DNA from: G963668435 sp963668435
GTDB taxonomy: Bacteria > Latescibacterota > Latescibacteria > Latescibacterales > Latescibacteraceae
DNA length: 64,000 nucleotides
Assembly (NCBI GenBank): GCA_963668435.2
Contig: CAXXSC010000006.1
Coordinates: 744,001-808,000 of the forward strand
Reading direction: 5' to 3'
The notes beneath the pieces were generated by a model. The model worked only from the letters and a program-made list of their open reading frames with translations. It had not been told where the DNA came from and did not search any database. Within the stretch, counting starts at the first letter, position 1. The number at the start of each line of letters is the position of its first letter. This document shows positions 24,920-33,731 of the stretch, piece by piece. The position numbers and the translations under genes were made by a program.

Positions 24920-26287
24920 CTACTTGATCATCAGCATTTTTCCCGTTCTTGCCACCTCACCCGTTTTCAACCGGTAGAAATACACGCCAGAGGCCAGATT
25001 GGAACCGTCAAAAACAGCGCTGTGTTTCCCGGCGCTCATATAATTGTCGATCAGCGTGGCAACTTTCCGGCCGGTGATGTCGTGGACAGTCAGTGTGGTG
25101 TGAGAATCGGTGGGGAGAGAGAAAGATATGGTAGTGAAGGGATTGAACGGGTTGGGAGTGTTTGTCAGTTTAAAACCGGCAGGAGTTTCTGCTTTCGTCT
25201 GCTCGACACCCACACCTTCCAGCGTGTATCTGGCTATCAGGCCGTACATCCCGCAAATCCAGACAGTATGACCGTAGCCAGCCATGGCATCGCACCATTT
25301 GCCGAGATACTCGAAATCCTGGCATAGCTCCGAACTGACGCCGCCATCGGTAGTGTAATACAGTTTTGTTTGTGTTACAATAAAGGCCTCCCTTCCCTGT
25401 AGTGGATACACATCCTCAACCGTGCCATTTTTGGTTGGATCGACATAGCCATTTCTGGGATCGACATAGGCCCAGTCATCCAAAAGCCAGGTTTTCCCAT
25501 TATCGGGGCTGAAATTCAAGCCACGACCGACAGCCCAGACATCCTGATATGAAACAGGGTATATTTTATCGAGTATCTGCGCCGTTGGTACAGCACCCAA
25601 GTCATCCCACGTTATCCCTCCATCCTCGGAATACAAAATATATCGAGGTTCCTGAAGTTCACCACCCGGACCATACAATGCCCAACCGTGTTGGTCGTCG
25701 AGAAATGATATCGAAATACAGTACCAAAAATTTTTAGGTGATTCTTGTGTATATAAATCAAACTGAATATCCCATGTCGAACCACCATCAGATGTTTTGA
25801 GTATTCCATACTGAATTGTTTGTGTTCGTTCACTATTCCAGACCCTTGCCATAGCCCAGCCGTGATTGCCATCAATAAATGATATTGATGATACAATATG
25901 GAAACACAATTCTGTTTCAACGACTTCCCAAGTTTCACCACCATTTTCAGTCTTGAAAAGATGAGAAATAAATTCTCGATTTTCAGAATACCAGTCATGT
26001 CCGATCATATACCCGATCTGGGGAGTCAAAAACTGTACCTGTGTCAGTGTATAATCCGAAAACGGACATTCCTGCCGTACCCAGGTAGTACCGCCATCGC
26101 TTGTGGCGAGAATGGTCGAATGATACCCCACAATCCAGCCATGGTTTTCGTCGACAAAAAAGACGTCATTCAAGATGTCATTTGTCCCGCTCTCCTGCAC
26201 TTCCCACTCCGCCCGGCACACACCGGCCCCAACGAACAGAGCCACCACAAAAATCGACATCACAACAAACAATCCAGACCGCCGCAT
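24920..26287 (-). CDS. Secreted YCF48/BNR-type beta-propeller protein with C-terminal sorting domain
   Basis: About 455 residues. The ATG at 26287 has gggagg 6 bases upstream and opens a signal peptide (MRRSGLFVVMSIFVVALF...CRA). The body has YCF48-like propeller repeats with the pattern 'fvdxxhGWivG...i..t.dGGxTW': DENHGWIVGYHSTILATSDG, IDGNHGWAMARVW, DDQHGWALYGPG, each followed by a GGxTW turn (SDGGTTWVRQ, ENGGETWEVV). The last 85 residues hold NTPNPFNPFTTISFSLP and end in ARTGKMLMIK, a FlgD-like/Por-type sorting domain as in the gene at 2448. Probably surface-exported; ligand unknown. The DNA just after the stop carries degenerate tcctgaatcctgac repeats. Confidence 0.87.
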   Translation of the reverse strand: MRRSGLFVVMSIFVVALFVGAGVCRAEWEVQESGTNDILNDVFFVDENHGWIVGYHSTILATSDGGTTWVRQECPFSDYTLTQVQFLTPQIGYMIGHDWYSENREFISHLFKTENGGETWEVVETELCFHIVSSISFIDGNHGWAMARVWNSERTQTIQYGILKTSDGGSTWDIQFDLYTQESPKNFWYCISISFLDDQHGWALYGPGGELQEPRYILYSEDGGITWDDLGAVPTAQILDKIYPVSYQDVWAVGRGLNFSPDNGKTWLLDDWAYVDPRNGYVDPTKNGTVEDVYPLQGREAFIVTQTKLYYTTDGGVSSELCQDFEYLGKWCDAMAGYGHTVWICGMYGLIARYTLEGVGVEQTKAETPAGFKLTNTPNPFNPFTTISFSLPTDSHTTLTVHDITGRKVATLIDNYMSAGKHSAVFDGSNLASGVYFYRLKTGEVARTGKMLMIK

Positions 26288-26424
26288 AACATACCTCCCT
26301 GCATTTTCAAACAATTTACCTTATGCAATAGATATAGTATGTCGATAATTGTCAAGTCTTTTCCATGATTTCACATGCGCCGCCTGAGCCTGATGATGCC
26401 GATGGAGGAATGACTGATTTTGAC

Positions 26425-26467
26425 AGAAAAGCCCCCTGTCTCGCGGATGGAAACAAAGGGCTTTTCT
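26425..26467 (-). terminator. Hairpin downstream of the PHP-domain gene
   Basis: Stem agaaaagccc (26425-26434) with gggcttttct (26458-26467), 10 bp with a 23-base loop. It lies 100 bases beyond the stop of the minus-strand PHP gene. The same agaaaagccc/gggcttttct arms occur in the stronger terminator at 37044-37085. No long U run follows, so its efficiency is doubtful. Confidence 0.45.
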
Positions 26468-26569
26468 ATAAGTATTTTTGTACCTTTTCGCGGCTAATTT
26501 TCTTTAGCAGCCCGGCGCTGAAAGATACGCTCGCCGGCAAAAATGGATTAATAGGGCTTCCCTAAAATC

Positions 26570-27733
26570 TTATTTCGCGGCCGGTTTCTCGAACCTGACC
26601 GTGAATGTCAGCTCGTCCTCGAGTCCGGTGTTCGGCAGGACATAGAGGTTCTTGACCGTGACAGGAAGGCTGACTTTCTTGCGGCCGAAAACCTCGGCAT
26701 CCTTCTTGCTCACTGTCAGGCGCACAGTACGTCCGGCATGGAGCGTAACTGTTTTCGGGGCGTTGACAAACTCGGATTCGCCGATCTCCAGCTGGTAGTC
26801 GACACAGGAAGTGTTGGAGACCTGAAGGGTCGCACGCCCGTTACCGGTGATTGTCAGGTCCGGCGTGGTCACCTCGACCGATTCGGTGAAAATGGGGCGC
26901 AGATACTGCTCGTCCCCGATGAGACAGTCTTTCCACCAGACCGCTGTGCGTCGGGCAAATAGGGCGTCCTTGACGGCCTCGGCAGTGCGTTTCTTGGCGA
27001 AAACCAGTGTCATCGGGCGGTGCTCGCCGGCGGCAAAATCATAATTGAAGGTGATCGGCGCGTGGATATCGGAGGTGCCCATGATTGTAAGCTTCTTGTC
27101 GATACACCACTGGTGGGCGATTGGATAATAATCGTACCCGTTGACCACCTCGACACCATGCATGCGTTTTTTCGCGTAATTCTCGGTCTGGAACTCGAAC
27201 CACTCCGCTTTCTTTTCGGGATGTTTCCAGCCGGGATGGTTGTAGAAAATAAACGATCCCTGGTCGGCCGCCGCCTGCATCGCGTCATAGAAATCCGGCA
27301 CATCGATAAGCGCGTTATCCGTGGTGAAAATGGCATTGTGATGTCCCGGCGGGGTGCTCCGGGTGATCTCGGTGCCGCGGATAAAAATGATGCCGAGATT
27401 TTCTGCGGTTCTTTTCGCGATATCATAGGGCCTGTTGTGCTTGGTGGGAATATCGCCCCTGTGCGGCTGGTACTCGATATGGTCGGTGATTGAGATGGCA
27501 TCAAGCCCCTCGTACCAGGCCTCCTCGACACGGATCGTGGGCCAGACATTGCCATCGGAAAAGACCGTATGCGTATGAAAATCGCATTTGAGTGTCAGGT
27601 AGCCCCTGATGTCGGGGATATTGATATTCTGACGGGTTCCGCGCTGTGCAATTGATTCGGCGGGCAGGAAAACCGTCGCCAGTGCCAACATGAAAAATGC
27701 TGCAAAAAAACGAAACCGTGAACTACGATGCAT
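26570..27733 (-). CDS. Exported PHP-domain phosphoesterase-like protein
   Basis: About 387 residues. The ATG at 27733 has gggaga 5 bases upstream and is followed by a signal peptide (RFRFFAAFFMLALATVFLPAESIA-Q). The PHP metal-binding motifs are present: CDFHTHTVFSDG, AISITDHIEYQPH, and the C-terminal GTSDIHAP. PHP domains hold two or three metal ions and cleave phosphoesters. A C-terminal Ig-like domain (about 275-385, TVTLHAGRTVRLTVSKKDAE, LPVTVKNLYVLPN) matches the arrangement of secreted PHP phosphodiesterases. The likely role is periplasmic or extracellular phosphodiester hydrolysis for phosphate or nutrient gain. The frame is open further upstream, but that part lacks coding character. 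Confidence 0.88.
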   Translation of the reverse strand: MHRSSRFRFFAAFFMLALATVFLPAESIAQRGTRQNINIPDIRGYLTLKCDFHTHTVFSDGNVWPTIRVEEAWYEGLDAISITDHIEYQPHRGDIPTKHNRPYDIAKRTAENLGIIFIRGTEITRSTPPGHHNAIFTTDNALIDVPDFYDAMQAAADQGSFIFYNHPGWKHPEKKAEWFEFQTENYAKKRMHGVEVVNGYDYYPIAHQWCIDKKLTIMGTSDIHAPITFNYDFAAGEHRPMTLVFAKKRTAEAVKDALFARRTAVWWKDCLIGDEQYLRPIFTESVEVTTPDLTITGNGRATLQVSNTSCVDYQLEIGESEFVNAPKTVTLHAGRTVRLTVSKKDAEVFGRKKVSLPVTVKNLYVLPNTGLEDELTFTVRFEKPAAK

Positions 27734-27938
27734 GGTGTTCTCCCTGATGGTATGTGGCAGTATTAGGTTTTGGATTGTGATGAAACTACAGTCCAGCCGT
27801 GCAAAACGCAAGTTTTTTGGGCAGTATAACAGATTTCTCACAGTTCTGCGCCAATTGAGTTACGACCGCTCTGCCCTGAGCCTGTCGCACAAGCATCATG
27901 TTCTGGATAGGTAACGGCGCGGCTATGGCAATGAGCCC

Positions 27939-29396
27939 TCACTCCACCCTCTCGCTTTCAGGTATATGCACGTGGAAAATCGCCGGACGGCCATAACCCG
28001 TACCGAGCTCTTTAGTAGTGAACTGCCCGTTCATGTAAAAGAACAGCGATTCACCCGCCTCATCCAGCTCGACACCATAGGTGCCGCCGGGACAGTAACC
28101 GTATTTTTCCAGATAGAAATCGTTGAGGAACGCGATGACTTTCTTCTTATGCGTTTTCGTATCGTACTGAACCACAGGGGTGCCATAGGTATGGGCATGC
28201 GTGTCGGCGCCGGGAAGGTAATAGATATAGCGTTTTTTCGGGCTGAAACACATGTTGGCGAGGTACTTGCCCTCCTTGCCCCAGTTCATGCCAAGCTGCT
28301 CGATACGGTCCTCCGCCGGGAAGAAACGGAACATGGCGCCGGAGACATCGCAACACCAGAACGCGCCCTCGCTGTCCTTGACCTTGGTGTGGGCACGAAG
28401 AGGTGTGACTGTACCGGTGACCTTGTTGGGAGGAACAAGCGACTGCAAACGGGTGAAACGGTTGTTGCGGCGCTCATAGCTGACCATTCGCTGCTCGCCG
28501 CGGTAACGGCCAGACAACCTTTCGCCATCTGCATATTTGATAGTATCAGTCGTATAGATTATGCCGGTGTCGCGGTCGAGCATCACCCCGCGTTCAAACC
28601 ATGTTATCCCGTCCGGCGGCACACCGCCGTAAAGCATACACCGTTCATTGGTGTCATATACAACAACCTGCTTATTGAGACTGCCCACGCCGAACAGGAG
28701 GTTGCGATCCCAGTCCCATGCGTGATAGGGCCAGCTTTCGCCCTCGAGCGCAATTCCGACACATTCGGTCTTGCCGCTGAAAACATTGTGGTGGAACAGC
28801 CAGCTGCCGTGCCAGGTCTCGAAATCTTCTTCCAAGGGAGCGGGACCGAAATAGGACAGAAGCCACATGTCGCCATCGGGGGAAACCTCCGGATCACCGT
28901 GAAATTTGCCGTCCCCGAAAACATCGTCACCATAACCGACAACCTTTTTGAGATCGATCACAATCGTATTTGTCTTGTCCGCCGGATCATAGCGGAACAT
29001 GTAGGCGGTGCCGCCACAGCCGCGATGATCACCGATAGAATAGTAAAAACAACCGTCCGGCCCCTTCGAAACATCGCCCCAGCCACCGTAAATGCCACCT
29101 TCATGATACGGGTGCAATACTGGAAGAACAAACGGCTCCATGCCCTGAATGATTGCGAAATCCACTGTCGGCGCCTCTTTTGCCACAGAGAAATCCCTGA
29201 TCTCGGGATAATCCTCGGGCACCATGAGGAACTGCGGCGACGTGTCCGATTTCATCGCGGCATCATGAAGAATACCGAGTTTGTCGTATTTCTTTTCCGC
29301 CGCTTTCTGCTGCTCCGGCGTCATGTACTTATCGGCCCGGACAGCTGTGGAAATGAGCAGCGAGAGAATAGCGATCGAAAACAGCGTTCGTTTCAT
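27939..29396 (-). CDS. Secreted protein of unknown family, probable beta-propeller
   Basis: A 485-residue protein with a signal peptide (MKRTLFSIAILSLLISTAVRA-D). After a lysine-rich helical segment (TPEQQKAAEKKYDKLG) the chain is built of repeated strand patterns such as GGWGDVSKGPDGCFYYSIGD, GDPEVSPDGDMWLLSYFG, RNLLFGVGSLNKQVVVYD and DSEGAFWCCDVSGAMFRF, typical of SMP-30/NHL or lactonase-like propellers. I recognise no family and see no clear catalytic residues. RBS caggag lies 6 bases before the ATG. An intergenic repeat (29562-29776) lies about 170 bases upstream of the start; no gene is close enough to form an operon. Confidence 0.75.
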   Translation of the reverse strand: MKRTLFSIAILSLLISTAVRADKYMTPEQQKAAEKKYDKLGILHDAAMKSDTSPQFLMVPEDYPEIRDFSVAKEAPTVDFAIIQGMEPFVLPVLHPYHEGGIYGGWGDVSKGPDGCFYYSIGDHRGCGGTAYMFRYDPADKTNTIVIDLKKVVGYGDDVFGDGKFHGDPEVSPDGDMWLLSYFGPAPLEEDFETWHGSWLFHHNVFSGKTECVGIALEGESWPYHAWDWDRNLLFGVGSLNKQVVVYDTNERCMLYGGVPPDGITWFERGVMLDRDTGIIYTTDTIKYADGERLSGRYRGEQRMVSYERRNNRFTRLQSLVPPNKVTGTVTPLRAHTKVKDSEGAFWCCDVSGAMFRFFPAEDRIEQLGMNWGKEGKYLANMCFSPKKRYIYYLPGADTHAHTYGTPVVQYDTKTHKKKVIAFLNDFYLEKYGYCPGGTYGVELDEAGESLFFYMNGQFTTKELGTGYGRPAIFHVHIPESERVE

Positions 29397-29523
29397 GGCG
29401 GGCTCCTGTCAGCATTATTTCCGTATTGTTTCAGTCGTCTACCCCAGTATAGCGATAAAAAAAACGGACTGTCAACGACAATCCGTTTGGAGGTGCTAAT
29501 CTGTAATTCTTTGTTTGCACTTA

Positions 29524-29996
29524 GTAATGTCCGGTAAAACGTGAGATAAAAGCCGGTAAAAACTGAAAAACTATCAGAACACTCCTTTGGACTGTCCTGA
29601 TGTCAGCCATCGGGGAAAACCGGCACTTCCCGGCCTTCCCCGAACCCCTTTCGGGAAGGTGCCGAGGGCACTTTATATTTCTGTAAAGGGTGTGCAGAAT
29701 GAACCGCTTTTCGGCGTTTCGCCGCCGAACGCTGGCTTGTAAGATCACCGCAAGCAATTGATAATACTACGGTAATCTCTCTGTTCCCGTTGAAAAGCCC
29801 CGGTCGAATAAGTATTTTTGGACCAGAAAGGATTGTGTCGCAAGACGCGTTCAGCATTTCCGGAAAATGCGCCGTGAGAACGGGAGATAGCTTTTCACCG
29901 GGCGCCCTTTTTGCACCACTTTTTCCGGCGAGGGGAAAAGTGGTATTAAGAAATTATTGTATGGAAAAACTCGCCGGTATTTTTACCGGACAGTAT
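29524..29996. mobile_element. Possible element remnant with 11-bp terminal inverted repeats
   Basis: The stretch is bounded by gtccggtaaaa (29529-29539) and its exact reverse complement ttttaccggac (29981-29991), about 460 bases apart. No transposase frame lies inside. Similar end motifs occur at 38434 (atccggttaaac) and 61863 (gtccggttaaat). The right end also forms a small hairpin ccggta-tttt-taccgg, so part of the symmetry may be local. A decayed non-autonomous element is the best reading, with low certainty. Confidence 0.35.
29562..29776 (+). repeat. Dispersed intergenic hairpin repeat, copy A
   Basis: About 215 bases that align by eye over their whole length with 38537-38743 (copy B). 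Shared blocks include tcctttggactgtcc, ggggaa...ttcccc, ctttatatttct, a gctgg block with tgtaagatcacc/tgtgatatcacc, and aatactacgg/aatactatgg. The hairpins are kept: 29611-29642 (cggggaa...ttccccg) and 29712-29727 (cggcg...cgccg). No ORF is shared. It lies about 170 bases before the gene starting at 29396. Confidence 0.65.
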
Positions 29997-30055
29997 TGAT
30001 CCATAAGTAATAAAAAAAGGAATCAGGAATCAGCCCTTATCCCCTTTTCCTGAAC

Positions 30056-30202
30056 TCACCGCGCCAACAGCATCTTTTTCACCGCTACCGTGCGTCCCTG
30101 TTTCAAGCTCGCGATATAAACTCCCGAGGAAAGCAGTTCACCGCTGTCGTTCCTGCCGTCCCACTGGACAGCGTGCCTGCCGGAGGGCAGCATTTCGGCC
30201 AT
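30056..30202 (-). pseudogene. Remnant of a C-terminal sorting domain
   Basis: Forty-eight codons directly downstream of the PIG-L gene encode MLPSGRHAVQWDGRND, then LLSSGVYIASLKQGR and end in KKMLLAR-stop. This is the final half of a FlgD-like/Por-type sorting domain; compare LASGVYFYRLKTGE...KMLMIK in the protein at 24920. An in-frame stop at 30212-30214 cuts it off from anything upstream, and the PIG-L protein ends just before it in another frame. It is the tail of a lost exported protein, probably left by deletion or recombination. Confidence 0.65.
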
Positions 30203-30234
30203 GATTTCTTTTCAGCTCGTGTCCTGCAATCCTG

Positions 30235-31044
30235 TTACGGCAGCCTGATACCGCCCTCGGGCACGAAGGGGAATATCTGCCGAAGCTCCTCTTCTGAGGG
30301 TGTCCTGCCGAACGGGCAGACCTGGAACGATTCAGTGAAAGCGACCTCCCTGCCGAAACGGGCCCTGCTCTCCTCCGGGAACGGATTTTTCAGCCAGGCG
30401 CGCAGAAAACCGTCGAGCCAGATTTTACGCTCTTCACTGCCGGAGGGCACCTCGTCGAGCACGCCGAACGTGAACGGCAGCCACTCATAGAGCTGTGAGG
30501 TCATCTTGTCGAGCACATCCACTTTCCCGGCAAAGACATCGTCGATTGGCACAATCACATCGGGCCGGAATGGAATCGGGTCATCGCAGTCGTCATAAAG
30601 ATAGAGGTAGACCGGATTTTTCGTGAGGGCCGGGCTGTCCGGGCAGACGTTGGGCACAATGACCATGTAGGCGCTGTCCTGCACGAGGGCGGCGGTGTTG
30701 CGATGGTCGGGATGGTAGTCCCAGGGACGGTGGCTGATGACGACATCGGCCTCGAAATCGCGGATGTGCCGTATCAGCTCCTCGCGTATGGCGATATCGG
30801 TTGTCAGACGGCCGTCGTGATGATCGAGGATATCCCACTCGACACCGATCAGGGCATCGGCGGCCTCGACCTCTTTCAGCCTTGCGGCGGCGAGTGTTTC
30901 GGGATCGAGCTCCATGTGACCGGCATCACCGTTTGTCACCGATATAAACTTTACCTTATGTCCGGCGTTTGTCATGAGATGGGCGCTGGAGGCGGCAAAA
31001 AACTCGCAATCGTCCGGATGCGCCCCGAAAACGATAATATTCAT
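30235..31044 (-). CDS. PIG-L family N-acetylglucosamine deacetylase-like protein
   Basis: A 269-residue protein of the LmbE/PIG-L family, zinc-dependent deacetylases of N-acetylglucosaminyl compounds. Metal-binding motifs: GAHPDDCEF (His9, Asp11, Asp12) near the N-terminus and WDYHPDHRNTA (HPDH) near the middle. VTNGDAGH and DHHDGRL fit the family loops. No signal peptide is present, so it is cytosolic, unlike most of its neighbours. RBS aaaggag lies 6 bases before the ATG. Family members serve in mycothiol or bacillithiol synthesis or in sugar catabolism; which applies here is not shown. Confidence 0.92.
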   Translation of the reverse strand: MNIIVFGAHPDDCEFFAASSAHLMTNAGHKVKFISVTNGDAGHMELDPETLAAARLKEVEAADALIGVEWDILDHHDGRLTTDIAIREELIRHIRDFEADVVISHRPWDYHPDHRNTAALVQDSAYMVIVPNVCPDSPALTKNPVYLYLYDDCDDPIPFRPDVIVPIDDVFAGKVDVLDKMTSQLYEWLPFTFGVLDEVPSGSEERKIWLDGFLRAWLKNPFPEESRARFGREVAFTESFQVCPFGRTPSEEELRQIFPFVPEGGIRLP

Positions 31045-31270
31045 ACATACTCCTTTGAAAAAGTGTCATTATATTAAACGACAATGCGAAAAAAAATAAA
31101 AGGATTTTTTCAATGATTGCAGAAACGTGATTGAGTGTGTATATTCAAAAAATGGCATTCACATGGCAGTGTTTATAATAGTTTATGCAGCGGAGGGGGA
31201 AGAAGATGTGAAATTCAGGCAAACATGTATCCGGCTGTAAACACGGCCCGCAGCCCAAAGGCGCAATACT

Positions 31271-33559
31271 ATGAAAATCGATGAAAATATAGCCATGCCG
31301 GACAGCTTCACCTGCCATCCCGTCACACTTTTCTTCCCTGGCCAGCTCGAAAAAGAATTCCGATATGAACATGCAGAACGAACACGAAAACTGAACACAG
31401 CCGTACTGCTTATCGCTATAGCCATGAACTTTATCTTCGGTTATATCGACTGTGTGATCGGCGCGGTCAATGCCGCACCGCTGACGTTCTATCGATATGC
31501 GTTTTTCACACCCCTGATGGTGTTGTTGACCATACTGTATATGCTGCCCTTCCTGAGAGATTACAAGCAGCGTATCCTTATGCTGTGGTCTTTCAGCATG
31601 ATCATCCAATATTCCTTGCGGGCGCTTAACACCACTGAAAACGGCGATCCTATTTTCCTCGCGATCCTGATTGTCATCAACGTTCTCGCCGCTTTTGTGT
31701 TCAGGCTCCACTTTATGTGGACCACGCTGGTCATTATAGCCGGGAACATCGCTTACTGGCTGATTGTGCCGATAACTCTCGACATGCCGTCACCGGTGTT
31801 CATATCAAGCTCCGTGCTCTATACATTCGTCTCGGTCATGGGACTGTATATCATTTATTCGCTCGAACACCGTGACCGCAGAACCTTTTACGATCTCTAC
31901 AAAACCGCATTGGAACAGAAACGGGCCCAGGAACAGAAACGTCTGCTCGAACTGCGGCTGAAAGAACAGGGCAACAAATTAAAAGTTACCGCCAACCAAA
32001 TCAAGCGGGAAAAAGAAATACGCGAACTCTCGGTCGAGGCGCTGGTCACGAGCGAGGAAAAATACCGAGAACTGTTCGAAAACTCCGGCGAGCCGATTAT
32101 CGTTGTCGAACCGAAAGAGCGCATTATCATCGATATCAATCCCTCAGGAGTCGAGCTTTTCGGTTTCGGTGAAGAAACAATCGGAAAAAAACTGGACAGC
32201 CTTTTCAGCGACAGCCATGAACGGGTCAGGCTTTTCGAAATACTGGCTGACCAGGGTACTGTTACCAGCCATGAGGTTCAGCTTGTCACCAGGAACAGCG
32301 AGACTATTTACTGCCTTCTGACTGTCCGCAGTGTTAACTCCCAGAGCGGCGATATCGAATACTACCAGTTCGTTGTCACCGATATCACAGAAAGAAAACA
32401 TCTCGAACAACAGTTCATCCAGGCGCAGAAAATGGAGAGTGTGGGACGGCTTGCAGGAGGCGTTGCCCATGATTTCAACAATCTTCTCACCGCCCTTCTC
32501 GGCTATTCCGATTTCGCGCTCATGACACTGTCCAAGGACGATCCCAGTTATGGTTATTTCACCGAGATCAAGAACACGGCAAATCGAGCGGCGAACTTGA
32601 CACGCCAGCTTCTCACGTTCTCGCGGCGCCAGATCATCGAACCGAAAACCATTCTGATCAACGAAATCCTTCTGCACATGGACAAGCTGCTCAGGCGGCT
32701 CATCGGAGAGGATATAGAACTCGTTATCATCCCCAGTGATAAACTCTGGTATATCATGATGGACAGCGGCCAGATCGAGCAGATCATCACGAACATCGTC
32801 ATCAATGCCCGCGACGCCATGCCCGACGGCGGCAAAATCGTGATAGAAACCATGAATACGACAATCGACGACGACAATACGGAACGGTTCAGGGGCATGA
32901 GCTACGGCGATTACACGGAACTGAAAATCAGCGACAACGGCTGCGGCATGGACAGTGAGACCGTTTCACACATTTTCGAGCCGTTTTTCACCACAAAAGA
33001 AGAAGGCAAAGGCACTGGATTGGGGCTTTCGACCTGTTACGGTATAGTCGAGCAGAACAGCGGCAGCATTTTTGTCACGAGCGAAAAAGACAAGGGAACG
33101 GATATCAGCATCCTCTTACCCAGAAGTTTCGAGGAACCGGCGGCTCACGCATTCGAAAACACGCTCGATGAAATCCCCGGGGGCTCCGAAACTATCCTTG
33201 TGGCAGAGGACGAGGGCACGGTCAGACGAATGATCAAGCGTGTGCTGTCCCGTCAGGGCTACACCATACTCGAGGCCAATAACGGCGAAGAGGCCCTCCG
33301 GCTGATTGAAAAAACAGGCGCAGATTCCATATCGCTTGTCCTCACCGATGTCATCATGCCACAGATGGGCGGCAGCGAGCTGTTCCAGAACATCGAGAAA
33401 GAAGCACCCGATATGAAAGTGCTGTTCATGTCGGGCTACACCGACGAGTCAATCCTCACCGACGGTTTCATCAGCGGCGGCCTTAATTTCCTGAAAAAGC
33501 CGTTCTCTCCCGCCGACATTCTCAACAAAGTCCGCGAAGTCATCGATAGTGAAAAATAA
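31271..33559 (+). CDS. Hybrid sensor histidine kinase with receiver domain
   Basis: A 762-residue inner-membrane kinase. Five to six membrane helices lie between residues 42 and 195, then a coiled coil (about 205-255), a PAS domain (261-375), a dimerisation/phosphoacceptor helix with His400 (GRLAGGVAHDFNNLL), an ATPase domain with N box Asn512 (NIVINARDAMPDGG), G1 DNGCGM and G2 GKGTGLGLST, and a C-terminal receiver with phosphoacceptor Asp693 (LVLTDVIMPQMGG) and Lys in FLKKPFS. The HDFNNLL H-box marks the HisKA subfamily common in hybrid kinases of soil bacteria. No output regulator lies next to it. The ATG at 31271 has only a weak aaagg upstream. Confidence 0.93.
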   Translation: MKIDENIAMPDSFTCHPVTLFFPGQLEKEFRYEHAERTRKLNTAVLLIAIAMNFIFGYIDCVIGAVNAAPLTFYRYAFFTPLMVLLTILYMLPFLRDYKQRILMLWSFSMIIQYSLRALNTTENGDPIFLAILIVINVLAAFVFRLHFMWTTLVIIAGNIAYWLIVPITLDMPSPVFISSSVLYTFVSVMGLYIIYSLEHRDRRTFYDLYKTALEQKRAQEQKRLLELRLKEQGNKLKVTANQIKREKEIRELSVEALVTSEEKYRELFENSGEPIIVVEPKERIIIDINPSGVELFGFGEETIGKKLDSLFSDSHERVRLFEILADQGTVTSHEVQLVTRNSETIYCLLTVRSVNSQSGDIEYYQFVVTDITERKHLEQQFIQAQKMESVGRLAGGVAHDFNNLLTALLGYSDFALMTLSKDDPSYGYFTEIKNTANRAANLTRQLLTFSRRQIIEPKTILINEILLHMDKLLRRLIGEDIELVIIPSDKLWYIMMDSGQIEQIITNIVINARDAMPDGGKIVIETMNTTIDDDNTERFRGMSYGDYTELKISDNGCGMDSETVSHIFEPFFTTKEEGKGTGLGLSTCYGIVEQNSGSIFVTSEKDKGTDISILLPRSFEEPAAHAFENTLDEIPGGSETILVAEDEGTVRRMIKRVLSRQGYTILEANNGEEALRLIEKTGADSISLVLTDVIMPQMGGSELFQNIEKEAPDMKVLFMSGYTDESILTDGFISGGLNFLKKPFSPADILNKVREVIDSEK

Positions 33560-33648
33560 TGGCCTCACCGGCATTTCTGCCATGGCAAGGCCGTATTCCT
33601 CGTTTCTGTATTTGCGAATAAGTCCGCCGCAAAGATGCTACATCCGGA

Positions 33649-33725
33649 CTACTTTTTGATCCCGGTTGTCATGAACTGCCCCGAAGCAAGCTGCAATGAA
33701 CAATCCCCGTTGAGATAAAATTCGT
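33649..33725 (-). pseudogene. Possible remnant of a sorting-domain tail
   Basis: On the minus strand these bases read GHEFYLNGD, then LQLASGQFMTTGIKK-stop, which resembles the end of a FlgD-like sorting domain (the usual 'G.H...W.G...LASGxY...xxKK' pattern). No coding sense continues upstream, where another gene ends at 33732. The similarity is short and could be chance. Confidence 0.3.
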
Positions 33726-33731
33726 GTCCGC

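Noticed and set aside
27966..29537. A 523-codon plus-strand frame antisense to the secreted propeller gene
   Set aside because: No signal peptide, RBS or domain, and the opposite strand has a signal peptide, good RBS and repeats.
33560..33600. Hairpin ggcct...aggcc after the hybrid kinase as a terminator
   Set aside because: Stem of only five pairs with a long loop and no T run.
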